38,504 nucleotides of DNA from Gloeophyllum trabeum ATCC 11539 (lineage: Eukaryota; Basidiomycota; Agaricomycetes; Gloeophyllales; Gloeophyllaceae). The notes beneath the pieces are model-generated. The model ran no database searches, was not told where the DNA came from, and saw nothing but the letters and a program-made list of their open reading frames with translations. Below, piece by piece: positions 21,782 through 36,297 of the stretch. Numbering within the stretch: position 1 is the stretch's first letter; each line of letters starts with the position of its first letter. The position numbers and the translations under genes were made by a program. Location: positions 536,124 through 574,627 of the forward strand of contig NW_006920428.1 in NCBI RefSeq assembly GCF_000344685.1, given 5' to 3'.

Positions 21782-23099
21782 GGTGCGGCCCTCGTAGTGG
21801 TAAGCCAGTCCACCTCCGGTGTTGCGTATCACTCACGAGCAGAGGTCATCAACGTTCACCCAGCGTTTCGAATATGTATGTATAGATCGCGCGCGCCACT
21901 ATATCGCGGCTTTCTGACGGACCGCGGTCCTAATTTATAGAATGATAAGAGCGTGCCGGGCGTTCCATGGGAACCTTGTGGGAGGGGGGTGAATGGTTTA
22001 GCATGCATGCATGCGGCACTGTGACCTTGTACCCAGTGCGGTTTAGTGTAGCAGCGGAACCGTATCCCGCCGCAGTGCACCCAGTGCATCGGGCTGCGGT
22101 AATCTAAGCACGATATCTGAGAACTCGGTGCCGAATGCGCCCACCGTCGAGTACATAGCCGCTTTCAGGCTTATTTGATGGTGCCTGGCTATGGTGTTGT
22201 TGGTTGAGTGCAGTGTGATGGCAATATTGCGGCCGATTGGGTTCTGTTGCAGACTGATCGACCGCTGGGCTCAGATGGATCGTGCGGTGGGTCGGGCGCT
22301 GGTTGGCTCGTGGGTAGTACGGTGTTGTGGAATAACGCGAAGGAGGGGGGGGATGGGGGGAGCCACTAGCTCTTGCGTGCGAGGCGTACAGCCTGACTGC
22401 ACGGGCTGGGGAAAGTGGTTATCTTTGTCAGTCTCGTCGTATGTAGAATACAGGACACAGACGATGAATGATCCTCAGGCTTTGCTTACCGCTATTTGGA
22501 ATTCGGAGAATATCTGTGATTGCATGCAGAGGTTACTGATGAGCACCAGTCGATACCACAGAGACATTTGCCATGAGCCGGTCATAGAAAATAGTTTCGA
22601 CCGGTCCTGGCTTACGCACAGGCCAAGAACCTCACTGTAGGGGGCCCCGTCGAACTTGAACTCAAATAAAAGAAGGGAGGAACTAGGAGCCTTGACACTC
22701 GCCCCCCTCCTCGTCCAAGGACTGCCACGACGACCCGGAGCGCATGTATCCTGGACGCTATGATGCAGGAGGTCCATCCTCAACGTGGAGCGATAACGAA
22801 GGTCGGTGTTCACGGCAAGTCAGGGCGCTGCTTGGAACGATATCATGAAGGGCTGGATCCACTTCGCGGGCGCGTCGCTCCGAGTCTCAAAACCTGGGGC
22901 TTCACCCGTTGGGACGATCGCGACTCGAGAACGCCAGGGTCGCAGCTAATCTTCCCGCTCTTCGAGTCGAGTCGCGGCCAAAGTCAGACTGAGAGTAAGG
23001 TCGACCCTAGCACCGAAAAATCCCGGGTAATATCACGGCTCTCGATCGGGTACTAGTTCCAGTGACGGATCGCCCCACGCAGAACAGTCCCTGGATACA

Positions 23100-24215
23100 A
23101 GAGTGGCGCTCGGCCGTCGCGGACGGGCGACGAGCCACTGTTACAGCCAAGAGTCCGTTCCCGGCTCGTCTGCGGGAACACGCACACCCATATCATATAC
23201 ACGGTTCGCGTACCTCCCGAGCGGTGCTCTTCGTGGTAGGCACGGCCAGATGACCTCTTGCAGACTCGATACCACAGCGTGTGCGCGGACGGGGCGCGTG
23301 AGCGTATGAAGCAGGATCGTCAGCAGCGTACGCGGACAAGGAGAAGGAAGCAGGTTTTGCATACCGCGGGCTTCCGGCCCAGTGCGTCTTCCTTCCCGGT
23401 CGCATATCTCCGCGAGGCTGCCGCCTGGCGAACTCGTGTGCGCCGACTACATCGTACGGTTGCACGAGGGCAGGCGGCGTACTACCTGGCGGGCGCGTGT
23501 GCGCCGGCTCACGATCTCAGGCGGAGCGTGCCTGGTCAGCAGTCGGCGCCGCGCGTCCTCAGCCGCGAATCATCGAGGAGGAAGGAGGGCCCGACTTGGA
23601 TTGGAATCACGAGGAGCCCGAGCAACATGTACACAGGCGTCGCGCCGTGTTCAAACCGTCCAGTGGGAAAGAATCGAGGCGCCGCTCGAAGCGAGTCTTA
23701 CTGGCCTCCGGTCGAGTACCTGAGCACCAGAGAGTCCCTGTGGGGAGACGATCCGAGAGCACCAGTCCCGAGCTCCGAGCATATCTGCCAGTGCGGGGGT
23801 ACGAACGTCGGGATAGCGCATACACACGGTCCACTGCCGTCCTATGTGGTTTTCTGTGATGAGTAGGTATGGGCACTCAGACAGACAGGCGTCGAAGCAC
23901 TCCTAGCGACTGGCGCGCGCTTCGCCGTGCTGGACGGACTGCCGCATCGCAAGGGACCAGGCAAAACTGCGAGTTCCCAGCGTGTCTGCGGGAACATGAA
24001 CGCCAGCACGGCGGGTATAGTGTATACACCGTGCGCGTACCTCCCTGGCTATGTGTAGAGCAGCTCTGCGTGATAGGCACGACCAGACGGACCCAGAAAA
24101 GCTCTTCGGAAATAGAGACAGGTGCGCGTCGTCCCTGGGCCTGCCGCGTGAGCGTGAGCGTGAGCACGAGCGTAGACGGGATCTTCAGGAGTATAAACGT
24201 ACAAGGAGCAAAGAG
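23100..24215 (+). repeat. Diverged direct duplication of unknown origin (two units)
   Basis: Unit A (about 23100-23340) and unit B (about 23905-24215) align in order through several blocks: GGCGCTCGGCCGTCGCGGACGG against GGCGCGCGCTTCGCCGTGCTGGACGG, GTCTGCGGGAACA, GCGTACCTCCC, TAGGCACG(G/A)CCAGA, and GCGTGAGCGT leading to basic-charged runs (RERMKQDRQQ and RERERERE-like). No domain is recognised. Between the units lies a frame reading LDWNHEEPEQHVHRR. This may be a decayed gene duplicate or an old mobile element. Confidence 0.5.
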
Positions 24216-24599
24216 CCTCATAAATTTGCCTGGGGGGATGCTGGTGAATTACGTTTGCGTCCGGTTCAACGAGTCTTCCCCATGGCAAATTTCAACGTAC
24301 CTGTACAGCCCGGACGACTCACATGTCTGTATCATAGGGAAAGTATTTGCGCCGCCCACTCACGAGCTGCACACTTGTCTCTGGCAAATTAGAAGCGCGC
24401 ACCTTCCCTGCCCTGCGTTTTTTTTGCTATAGTCGAGTTTATTTGATGAATCCAATGCTTCTTCGGATACGCCTGGCTCCTTCATTTATGCACATTCAGC
24501 CCGCTCTGGTCCTCACCAATATGACTGTACGCCCGCGTTCAAAGGATCTCGCCTGGCCAAGGCCAAGGGATTGGCGGCACTTACAGTGTGCCACAGCCT

Positions 24600-24625
24600 C
24601 GGACGGACGGACGGACGGACGGACG
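24600..24625 (+). repeat. GGAC tetranucleotide microsatellite
   Basis: About six perfect copies of GGAC. Similar short GGAC runs occur at 29872-29886. Confidence 0.8.
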
Positions 24626-27335
24626 CTCTGGGCCAGCGGGCCATCGAACAAGCTACTCCGCGCTTCTCACCTCTTCGCGTCTTCTGGAGTCGAGCCTTCG
24701 CGCGTGCTCCGCTGCGAGCCAAGTATACATGCTCCGCGAGCGTGCTATTTTTGCGGGCCGCGTGCCAGTGCATGGAGGGTTTCTCTGGGCTCGTGAGCGT
24801 GACCTTGTCGGATGTATGCTCCCCCGTAACGTCAACGCGAGCTCGTCAGCAGGCGCTTTGCTTTGTGATGCAGGGCTTTCGGTGTCCGTAGGCTTGCTGC
24901 TTTGGCACACGCATAGCATGGCAGCGTCGATTGCGAGGGACTCGGAGTCGACAGATGGTTTCAAGTACGGTGCAGTGTACGGAGCAAGGTCGCATCAGGC
25001 CTGACAAGCTCGTCCTCGACCACGGAAGTGCTGTCGCTGCTCCATCCAATAGCACGCGGGGCCCATTGATCCCAAAAGACAAGTCCACATCATATCGCGC
25101 CCCGAGATGCCCGCGCCGGTTTTCCTTGCAATCAGAATGATTTACAAGTGTCCTCAAATTGCTGATGGGTGGGCAATCCATCGAGCATCCAGGCTCAGTC
25201 TTACTCCGGTGTGCTGACCTGCCATCGCGGGCGTTGTGGAGCCCCGACGCGGTGATCTCGTTTCGCAAAGGCAAGTGTCATTTGTATACGTCCGCTTCTG
25301 TGTACAGTACAACTCTAACTGGATGGAGAGAGGCGTGCCTGGACGGGCGACGATCTGCAGGTCGCGCATCTGGGGAAGAGATCCGTCGCGTCGTCGGAGC
25401 GATTGGATTGGGTCGGGCTTGTCTGCATGAGCGAGCGCACTCGCGTCCCTGGCGAGCACCGCTTTGCGCTTCTCCCGTCGCGTCTCAGATTCGACGGTCC
25501 AAAGCCACGAAGGAGGTACTCGCACTAGCCCCATGGAGTGGACGTCGCACTAACTGGTCATACATATGACACGCCCGTTGAGATCCTATCTCACCGGAGG
25601 ACCCACACGGAGGATTATTATGCTCACGGGAGCAAATTCGCTGGCCTTGGAGGCGCAGCACAGACGTTGCGGACGATTTTCAGGGCCATTCCTTCTTCCT
25701 TGTTAGGCATCATTGCTGATTGAGTGTGCACCCAGGCACCGACGCGGGCGGCTGTGGTGGGATAGACCGTATGTCCGTGACTCTATTGGTCCGTGTATAC
25801 GAGTGTGCGGTTAGCACGGGTCGGTATCGGTGCCGGCTGGGAAGTATCGTTCCCCCCGCGAGCGTAGGTGTGCTATTGACAGAGCTGCAGTAATCGTCGC
25901 TGCTGCACAAGGACACTCGCATGTAAGCTCGTCAGCCCGGCCCCAGAGTGTGAGTACGTACTGATGAACGATCACCCAACGCCAGAGCTGCGGCTTTACG
26001 CCTGCTCATCCGTTCATCCTAACCCTTACTCACGGTTTCGTTCTTTCTTTCTTTCGTGACGAGCAAGATCGCGCTGTCAAGGCGGCTGACGTTCCCCCAC
26101 CGCTGTTTGCACCCTCCGGAGCGGGGTAGGGGGACTCTGATCCTTGCAATACAATACGCTCTCGCCCACCGCCGAGGGCACATCCTTTCCGCGTCGCATC
26201 TCAACGTCTCGAGCCCGGACAGCCTCCAACAACGCCACCCAGCCCAAGGCCTGGAGCGGCGCTGGTTGCCCGAAACGGCGCGCCTGTGCATTTTGGCAGG
26301 CCGAAGGCGGGGTAACCTTCTCACGCGCGGACGGAATCGCACAAGGGTCCGCGAGCGAGTGTTTCGCTGCGCGGGTGCAATGGGACTGGCGATCGGGCGG
26401 GAAATTAGGCTTGTAGCGAGTGTGGTGTCGCTGGAGGGATCAGAGAATTAACCGAGCACGAATACGCCTGATCCGGGCGGGCTCCGAGCGGGTCTCTTGC
26501 CGGCAGGTTTCTGCGGGGTTGAGCCGCGCAGGACGCCCGGGTGGGATGTCTCGGACTCCGCACTCTGTATACACGTCTGCGTATCAGTGCGAGTCGTCTT
26601 CGGGTCACACCCGGCGCGGGGCGCGAAACTCGGCCGGGCTTGGGTGATCCATGGGCCACGCTCGCGAGGAGACCCGCAAGCAGCGCAGGCCGTTCCTTTT
26701 CCAGATGCGCGGGCACCACCAGAAAGCAGATCTGCAGCAGATGACGCACAGCCACAGCGAGGGCTGGATCGAGCGCCGGGGGTTTCGCCATCCTCGCGCC
26801 TGATTGGCTCGCGGGCCAAGCCCAGCCTAGACTGCGCCCAAATAAGGATAAGGTATAGCCAGACGCGGCAGGTATTGTATTCCGTGGTGGGCTGCTCACG
26901 CGAGAGCGGGGAACTGCGCGTTTGTTTTCACATTCGTGAACTCTACCGTGGGGCGCAGGCTGCAGCCCGGGCGACTGTCTGCATAGCCGGCGACAAGCCA
27001 ATCATGGCCGTGCCCGAAGCGCGAAAGCCAAAGGCGAGCTTGTCGGGTGCGATTCGGGTGCTAGACAGTGGACCGAGCAGCGGTTATTGGCGTAGACCGC
27101 ATCATCAACGCGAGCGGAAAACAAAAACCAAACGCGAACGCGCATGTGGGCGTTATCGACGCAGTGGCGCGGGTTCGGCGCATTCTAGCTTAACTTCGGT
27201 ACCGGGCGGGCGAACATCTGCCCCTGACCCGACAGTGCGGCGCGCACTTTGAACTCCGCCACGCGGGTGCCTTACTTAATTGAGGTAGGTGCTCAGGCAC
27301 CTCTTCAGCGGCCCTGCCCCCCCCTTTTACCCCTC

Positions 27336-28638
27336 ATGGACGGCGTCGACAACACCGACACTACCGCCCGCATCGTCACCGACAGCGACCACGCACACCC
27401 CAAGCAGGAGCCCGCCGACTCGCCCGCCTCCGCGTCCCCCACGTCGTCCGACATGGCCGCCGCCGTCGCCGCTCAGCCGCTCGTCCCCGGCGCAAACGCC
27501 GTCCAGCCAGGGACAGGAGTCAACAAGCGCTACCGCCCCGCCCCCGCCAAGACCTTCCAGTGCAGGGGCTTTGGCGACTGTCGCATGGTCTTCAGTCGGA
27601 GCGAGCATCTGGCACGGCATATCAGGTGCGTGGTTTCAGCCAGTAATATATCCCAGTGGGCGGGTCGTAACAGTCCCCCAGGAAACACACCGGCGAGCGT
27701 CCGTTTACCTGCCACTGCGGCAAGCAGTTCTCGCGGCTCGACAATCTCCGCCAGCATGCGCAGACCGTGCACGCCGACAAGCAGGAGGAGAACGAGCGCA
27801 TGATGAAGGACCTCGCCTCGCTGCATGCGTCCATGTCTGCCAGCAACAGGACGGGGAGCAGTCGGGGCAAGCGCGCGCAGGCCGCGGCCGCTGCTGCCTC
27901 TTCCGCACACCAGTCCGACGGGCTCGTCAAGTCCGAGGTGCAGTCCATTCCGATGCATCCGCGCCCTGGCACCAGCACCGGGTACGAGGGGACCGGCCCC
28001 GACCATCCCAGCATTCTCTACCACAACGCGGCCTCGTGGCAAGTCCCCTCTTCCAGCGTCGGCGGCGGCGGCGTCGACCGGACCAATATACGGTCGTCCA
28101 GCCATTCCTTTCGTGGCCCCGGCCAGTCCTTTCGTGCCCCTACATCGACCGCTTCATCCTCAGCTTTCGGCAGCCACCGTCAGCAGCAGCAGCAACAACA
28201 GTACCAGCAGCCACTCGCCCATTCCTTTCTCCCCCTCTCCACCGGACCATCATTCAGCTTCGGTCTCCCCGACCTCCCAGCGGGGGATGCCCGCCCCGGA
28301 TCCAGCACTAGTCGCCCACCCACTTCGGGCGGCGGCCCAAATGATGGTGCCCCAAGATCGCTCCCGCCCCTCGCTGCAGTCGTCTCCTCTGCCTTCGCCT
28401 CACAGCCACCCCCCGCAAGCCTCTCACAGTCAACCACCCGCGTACTTCCCCTTCCATCCGGGCCCCCATACTCTCTCCTCCGACGACCTTCAACAGCCAC
28501 TCGTCCAGGCACAGCTCCAGCAGCGTATTACAACCCAGTCCGCCCTATATACGATGGAGGCGTTGGATTGGTCGGTGCTCGCCCAGAACTATCCCTACCA
28601 GGCCTTGGACGCGGCCCAGCAACACCAGGTGGCGGCAG

Positions 28639-28673
<35 letters not shown>

Positions 28674-29512
28674 ACGCAGCAGCAGCCGCAGCATCATCAT
28701 CCACTCCCGGCTTCCCCGGCGGCCTCGGAATCAGCGACGATTCACCATTTTCGTTCCACCCTCCAGCCCTCGCCGACGCACAGCCACCATTCGGAGCCTA
28801 TCCTCCCTCACCACCGTCAGCCGCAGGCAACAACCCTCGCAAACGGCCTTTCCCAGGATCATACGATGATGATGGCCCGCGTGAGCGCAGAGAGCCTGCT
28901 GGCGGCAGCGGCGAGTACGAGTACGAGTACGAGTCGGAATCCAGACCTCAGTCTCGACGGCTCTCCGTCATGGAACTCTGCAATGACACAGATGCAAGCC
29001 CAAGAGCTGGAGCAGTTCTACGGCCAGTATCAGCAGCAGGTCCCGCCTACGCATCAGGTTTCGGACCAGCAGCAGCAACAACAGCAGCAGCAGAGCCTCC
29101 CCGCCCAGACACCTCATCCGGGCTCGTCTCATTCGCTTCCGCCCTCGCGCTCCACGATTCCAGCCCACCACTACTCCCAAGAGCTTCACCGGCAGCAGCA
29201 GGCGCAGCTTATGGCGGCGCGCGAACGCCAGCGGCAGAGGGAGAACGAGGAGCAGGCGCGCAGGAATTCGGAGGAGGCCGAGTATCTCCATATGCAGCAG
29301 CAGCAGCAGCTCGCCGCTTCGTATCGGCAGCAGCAGCAGCAGCAGCAGCAGCAGCTTCAGGCCCAGGCCCAGGCCCAGCAGCGGCAGTACTTTCAGCTGC
29401 AAGATCCCCCTCGGCCTCTCCACCACTATCCGCCGGCGGCGCATCATCAGCAGCTTCATCCCGCAGCCCACGATCACCTCCCTTCGCCGCAGCTGTTCAG
29501 TCAGCAGCATGA
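27336..29512 (+). CDS. C2H2 zinc-finger transcription factor
   Basis: Two-finger DNA-binding regulator. Exons 27336-27625 and 27682-29512, intron 56 nt falling inside the finger region; 706 aa. Finger 1: C76, C82, H95, H99 ([20 protein letters not shown]); finger 2: C107, C109, H122, H127 ([16 protein letters not shown]), joined by a KHTGERPF linker. The paired pattern resembles yeast USV1/RGM1/COM2-type stress regulators; orthology is not claimed. Downstream, motifs I associate with basidiomycete members of this group support this frame: [37 protein letters not shown] and [21 protein letters not shown] tracts are read as poly-Ala in this frame. A second, 603-codon frame (27825-29636) overlaps almost entirely in the next frame. 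Upstream in-frame residues exist, but the ATG at 27336 follows a pyrimidine-rich run and was chosen. Confidence 0.87.
28640..28690 (+). repeat. CAG/GCA trinucleotide tract
   Basis: Tract of CAG with few interruptions inside the C2H2 gene, read as poly-Ala in the coding frame. Shorter CAG tracts occur at about 28182-28215, 29068-29096, 29293-29312 and 29328-29357. Confidence 0.8.
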
Positions 29513-30560
29513 CCACCACCACCAGCAACAGCACTATTTCGACGGCCTCCCCGACGGGCTCGGCAGCCTCAGCCCGGCCTCGGTGATGAAGTTCGAGGAC
29601 GGGCCCCTCCACACCCCACCCTTGCCGTTGGAATAGGATACTGGCGGGAAGGCGAGCCGCAGCTAGTCTCTGCGTGGTGAGCCTTCTCGCCAGCTGATGT
29701 TAAAAAGTCTGTCTTTTCCCCCTCTGGGCTCTGGGCTCCCTGTGTGTCTATGCTCTCGATCGGGTCGGTGTTCTGCGACGTCAGTGAAGGTGCCTTTTCG
29801 TTCAAATCTCTTTGGGATCAGCATAGTCCATCCTGTTTGTTTATTTTTTCTCTGCGGTCTTGTTCTTCCCTGGGACGGACGGACGGCCTCATACAATTCT
29901 TATATATCACAGTGCAAAAATCGGCTCGTATCTTATTGTTGTCACCGCTAACGCTCTGTCTGCATATAGTGTACCATCTACTAGTTTTCCCTTTGGCTTC
30001 TGTAATATCGACCGGGTAGACGCCGCTCGTCGCTCGTATACCGTAGTATCTGTGTAGCTGGCTCGCGCGTTGTATATATACACGAGAACGACGCCAATGT
30101 CATCCACATCCGCTCTGCTTTGCTTTGCTTTCGGGTCGGGAACGGAGCTGGCTTCCGTTCGTCGGACAACATGGCCTGCTGCCGACGACAATGAGTCTGA
30201 CAGCGAAGCCACACAGTGGGATCAGAACATCCACAGCGTCAGCGGCGCTCTCGCTTCGCCTACTTGACAGGACTTCGTGAGTCTGACAGGATGATGTAGA
30301 GGGTGTTGGAAATAATTGGCGCGTGCCGTCATATATCATATACATCGGGAGTTATACCGAATCGCGATACATGATACGTTCTACGCTACAAAGCAGAATG
30401 TGATCGGTAACATCTGGAAAACAACAATGCGACGTGTAAATAGGGTAATCCGTAGGGTGTGCGTCGTGGAGTGGAATGGGAAAAGGGAAACGTAGCCGAT
30501 CCGGGAAAGCGTGCAGTGGCAAGCAACGATACATGTTCCGCTGTATAAACATCTATTCGA
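29513..30560. other. Convergent 3' region between C2H2 factor and SRPK
   Basis: About 1 kb holding two 3' ends. It includes the last 124 nt of the overlapping second frame of the C2H2 locus (stop at 29636). No separate gene can be supported. Confidence 0.5.
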
Positions 30561-34245
<3,685 letters not shown>

Positions 34246-34279
34246 CAGGACCCCTGAAAATACCGATAGATGCCGGTGC
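34246..34279 (+). repeat. Left terminal inverted repeat of DNA transposon
   Basis: 34 bp, exact reverse complement of 35027-35060. Directly preceded by the target duplication CTTTTG (34240-34245). Confidence 0.9.
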
Positions 34280-35026
34280 AAGACTCGATTTTGTCATGTC
34301 CGGACTTTTTCTGGCGGCCCCCCGCCTTTATGTCCGGATAAAATACCGGCCTCGGCCAAGGTCAGATTCACGTCCGGACTATTGCCCCGGCCTCTAGGAA
34401 ACAGCAAAAATCACCCGTTGTAGTCCACAAGTCATTCTAGACACTAGATATATATACTCGGGTGTATGAAAACCTGAAACGTGCATAGTCTGAGGTAGAA
34501 AGTTCAATAGATAACGGAAGAGCCTTCAGGCTTGTCTCCAGCATGCAAAGGATAGACGTGGCAGGCAAATTGAGTGATTCGGCAGGCAGCGAGCATTGCC
34601 AGGGTCTGAGAGACAGTGCGAAATACCCGCCCGTTCATGGCTTCGTAGCCCTGGATGGCGAGATATGATACCGCAGCGATATTGGAGCCATCCGGCACCC
34701 AGCTGTGTCTTCCATGTGTGCCTCCGGATTTCAGCGTAAACTGTATAATTCCGTGCAACTAAGGGGTACCCGAGGGTTCATGACTACAGGGGAGGCATGT
34801 CTATCCTTATTCGGTGAGAAATACCATACGGGGTAATGAATCTAATGATAATGTACTAGTCGCGACGAAGTGGCGGGTTGCTGACCATGTCCGGATACAA
34901 CCGGCCTCACTGCTGGGGTGCCGTTGGTGTCCGGACTAAAAAACCGGGTTGGCCGGCTGAGACCCCTACCTACGTCCGGACTGGCTCCGGCGTCCCTTGC
35001 CCGAGCCGCTTTTTTTGTCCGGACTG

Positions 35027-35060
35027 GCACCGGCATCTATCGGTATTTTCAGGGGTCCTG
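35027..35060 (-). repeat. Right terminal inverted repeat of DNA transposon
   Basis: 34 bp, exact reverse complement of 34246-34279. Directly followed by the target duplication CTTTTG (35061-35066). Confidence 0.9.
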
Positions 35061-35236
35061 CTTTTGCTACTTCGCCCTCCGATGAACATGACCAAAGACG
35101 CGCATATCAGGCAGGTAAATCACGTGATCCGGGCCTCCGGCATCGACTACCAAATTGAGAAGCACCCTTTACACTAATGCAAATTTGCCTTGCTGTGCAA
35201 TACATAATCACTAAATAGCACCAAATATTTATTCCC

Positions 35237-35330
35237 TCGCAGTCTAATGGTTAAAGTGTTAGTGATTTATGTTGTGGGCGAGAGTTCAAGGTGCGGCTGT
35301 GCATTTTACATTTTTATATCTTTTTCTGTC
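35237..35330 (+). other. tRNA-like / SINE-like relic
   Basis: TCGCAGTCTAATGGTTAAAG (35237 on) looks like the D-arm and A-box of a tRNA of the Asp/Glu kind, and GAGTTCAAGGTGC (to 35294) is a weak B-box. T-rich runs follow (35309-35326), suitable as Pol III terminators. The arms do not fold into a cloverleaf with a proper acceptor stem, so a decayed tRNA or a tRNA-derived SINE head is more likely than a functional tRNA. Confidence 0.35.
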
Positions 35331-35499
35331 TTCCATTGTCAAAAGTCCATCAGAACACGCTCATTTCTCTTAGATGTAGAAGCAGTAACTTTTTTTGAAT
35401 AGTTTATTCTCCTCCCTAGAGCTCATTTGTAGTCACTATTTACTTAGGACTGCTATACGCAGGAAAGCCCTCAGGCGGCGCGAGCGGCGCGGGAGGTCA

Positions 35500-35660
35500 C
35501 CTGAGCGAGAGGTGCGGGGGCTGGAGAGCCGAGGTTATGTACATCTGATGGCTATGTAGGCAATAACGGTGGTCTCAGATTGAGGCGTAATTTCACGGTA
35601 GGCACATGCTGCGCAATCCTGCAAACGACAAGGCCATAATTTTACGGCGATGCAAAGACC
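35500..35660 (+). repeat. Dispersed repeat, copy R1 (3' tail only)
   Basis: About 160 bp that align to 36600-36759 along the whole length, starting CTGAGC(G/A)AGAGG and ending GGCGATGCAA(A/G)GACC. It includes the last codons of the small repeat gene (GLES.GYV) and two of the palindromic TTACGG motifs. It abuts the ARB1 fragment directly at its right end. Confidence 0.8.
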
Positions 35661-35661
35661 T

Positions 35662-35868
35662 ACCCATATGGAACAGTTGCTGGAAGTACTCGATGGGCGA
35701 CTTGTCATAGGGCAGCTGGGCGGCCGAGTGCTGTGAGTACTTGGCGAGCTTGAGTGACGAGTGCCGCGAGACGGTGCCCTCTCACAGCCGGAGGACGCCC
35801 ATGACAAGGTGGGGGAGGGTCGACTTGCCCGCGCCGTTCGCGCCGAGGATGGCCACGCACAAGTCCAT
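35662..35868 (-). pseudogene. ARB1-type ABCF ATPase fragment
   Basis: Minus-strand reading from 35868 gives MDLCVAILGANGAGKSTL, a Walker A motif in the ABCF setting, then a TGA stop after MGVLRL, then EGTVSRHSSLKLAKYSQHS and QLPYDKSPIEYFQQLF. These match the nucleotide-binding domain of ARB1 (ABCF2), an ATPase of 40S/60S biogenesis. Only about 70 codons remain, with no signature motif or Walker B, and an in-frame stop. The fragment ends at the junction with the dispersed repeat. It is a captured or broken piece, not a gene; the real ARB1 should lie elsewhere in the genome. Confidence 0.8.
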
Positions 35869-35934
35869 GCTACGAACCAATCAGATTAACCGTCGCGACA
35901 GGAAAAGGGTGGACACACTCGATACCGAAGGATA

Positions 35935-36297
35935 GATGTTCGTACAAACAATCCTCCTTCTCGTCGAATTTATAAGGTGATTTACTAAATGCCTAGGGTT
36001 AGAGCTGGCTTTGGGTTACCAGATTAGGAAGGAGCGTGGGAACACCTACCGTAACTTTACGGCCCATGTCTGTTTACACAACAGGGATCAGGTTGAGGGT
36101 GCAATGGGGGTCTTCAATGGGTATGTCCCACTGTAAAATTACGGCAAATAACTGCAGTAGCAGCTTGACACATCGATGATGTCATGGGAATGCTTTGTAA
36201 CAGACTACCATGAGGTAGTTGTGAGGCATGGTACAGGGAGATGTAAATAGGAGGACGTGCAAGCGACAGAGGCAATCCATTTCCACAAGCTACTTCG
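35935..36297. other. Repeat-rich spacer
   Basis: Contains two copies of the TTACGGC motif (36049-36063 and 36131-36145). No coding frame is supported. Confidence 0.4.

Larger units (their letters stand above)
21782..27335. other. Gene-poor 5.5-kb intergenic region
   Basis: No gene can be supported. The first few hundred bases are the DBR1 3' flank, and roughly the last 700 are probably the 5' flank of the C2H2 regulator. Between them lie a diverged duplication (23100-24215, separate entry) and a short GGAC microsatellite (24600-24625). Open frames up to about 250 codons exist (for example 26497-27252, plus) but are Arg/Ser/Pro-rich, overlap open frames on the other strand and show no domain. 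A decayed gene or long non-coding transcripts are possible. Confidence 0.5.
34246..35060. mobile_element. Non-autonomous DNA transposon (815 bp, MITE-like)
   Basis: Perfect 34-bp terminal inverted repeats, CAGGACCCCTGAAAATACCG onward at 34246-34279 and its reverse complement at 35027-35060. They are flanked by an identical 6-bp direct repeat CTTTTG at 34240-34245 and 35061-35066, the expected target-site duplication. Subterminal regions carry seven copies of a (T/C)GTCCGGA motif. The interior has no transposase; the one open frame (34504-34758, minus, about 84 codons) is unrecognised and may be captured sequence. Such an element needs a transposase supplied in trans. The superfamily is not assigned: the subterminal repeats would suit several cut-and-paste groups. 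Confidence 0.85.

Noticed and set aside
22191..22640. 149-codon plus frame downstream of DBR1.
   Set aside because: No domain, low-complexity Cys/Arg composition, no splice-consistent extension.
26024..26034. CCTAACCCTTA resembling the telomere repeat.
   Set aside because: A single imperfect unit only; internal to a region with genes on both sides.
26405..27252. Overlapping 198- and 251-codon frames upstream of the C2H2 gene on opposite strands.
   Set aside because: Both are Arg/Pro/Ser-rich without motifs; the region fits a long promoter and leader.
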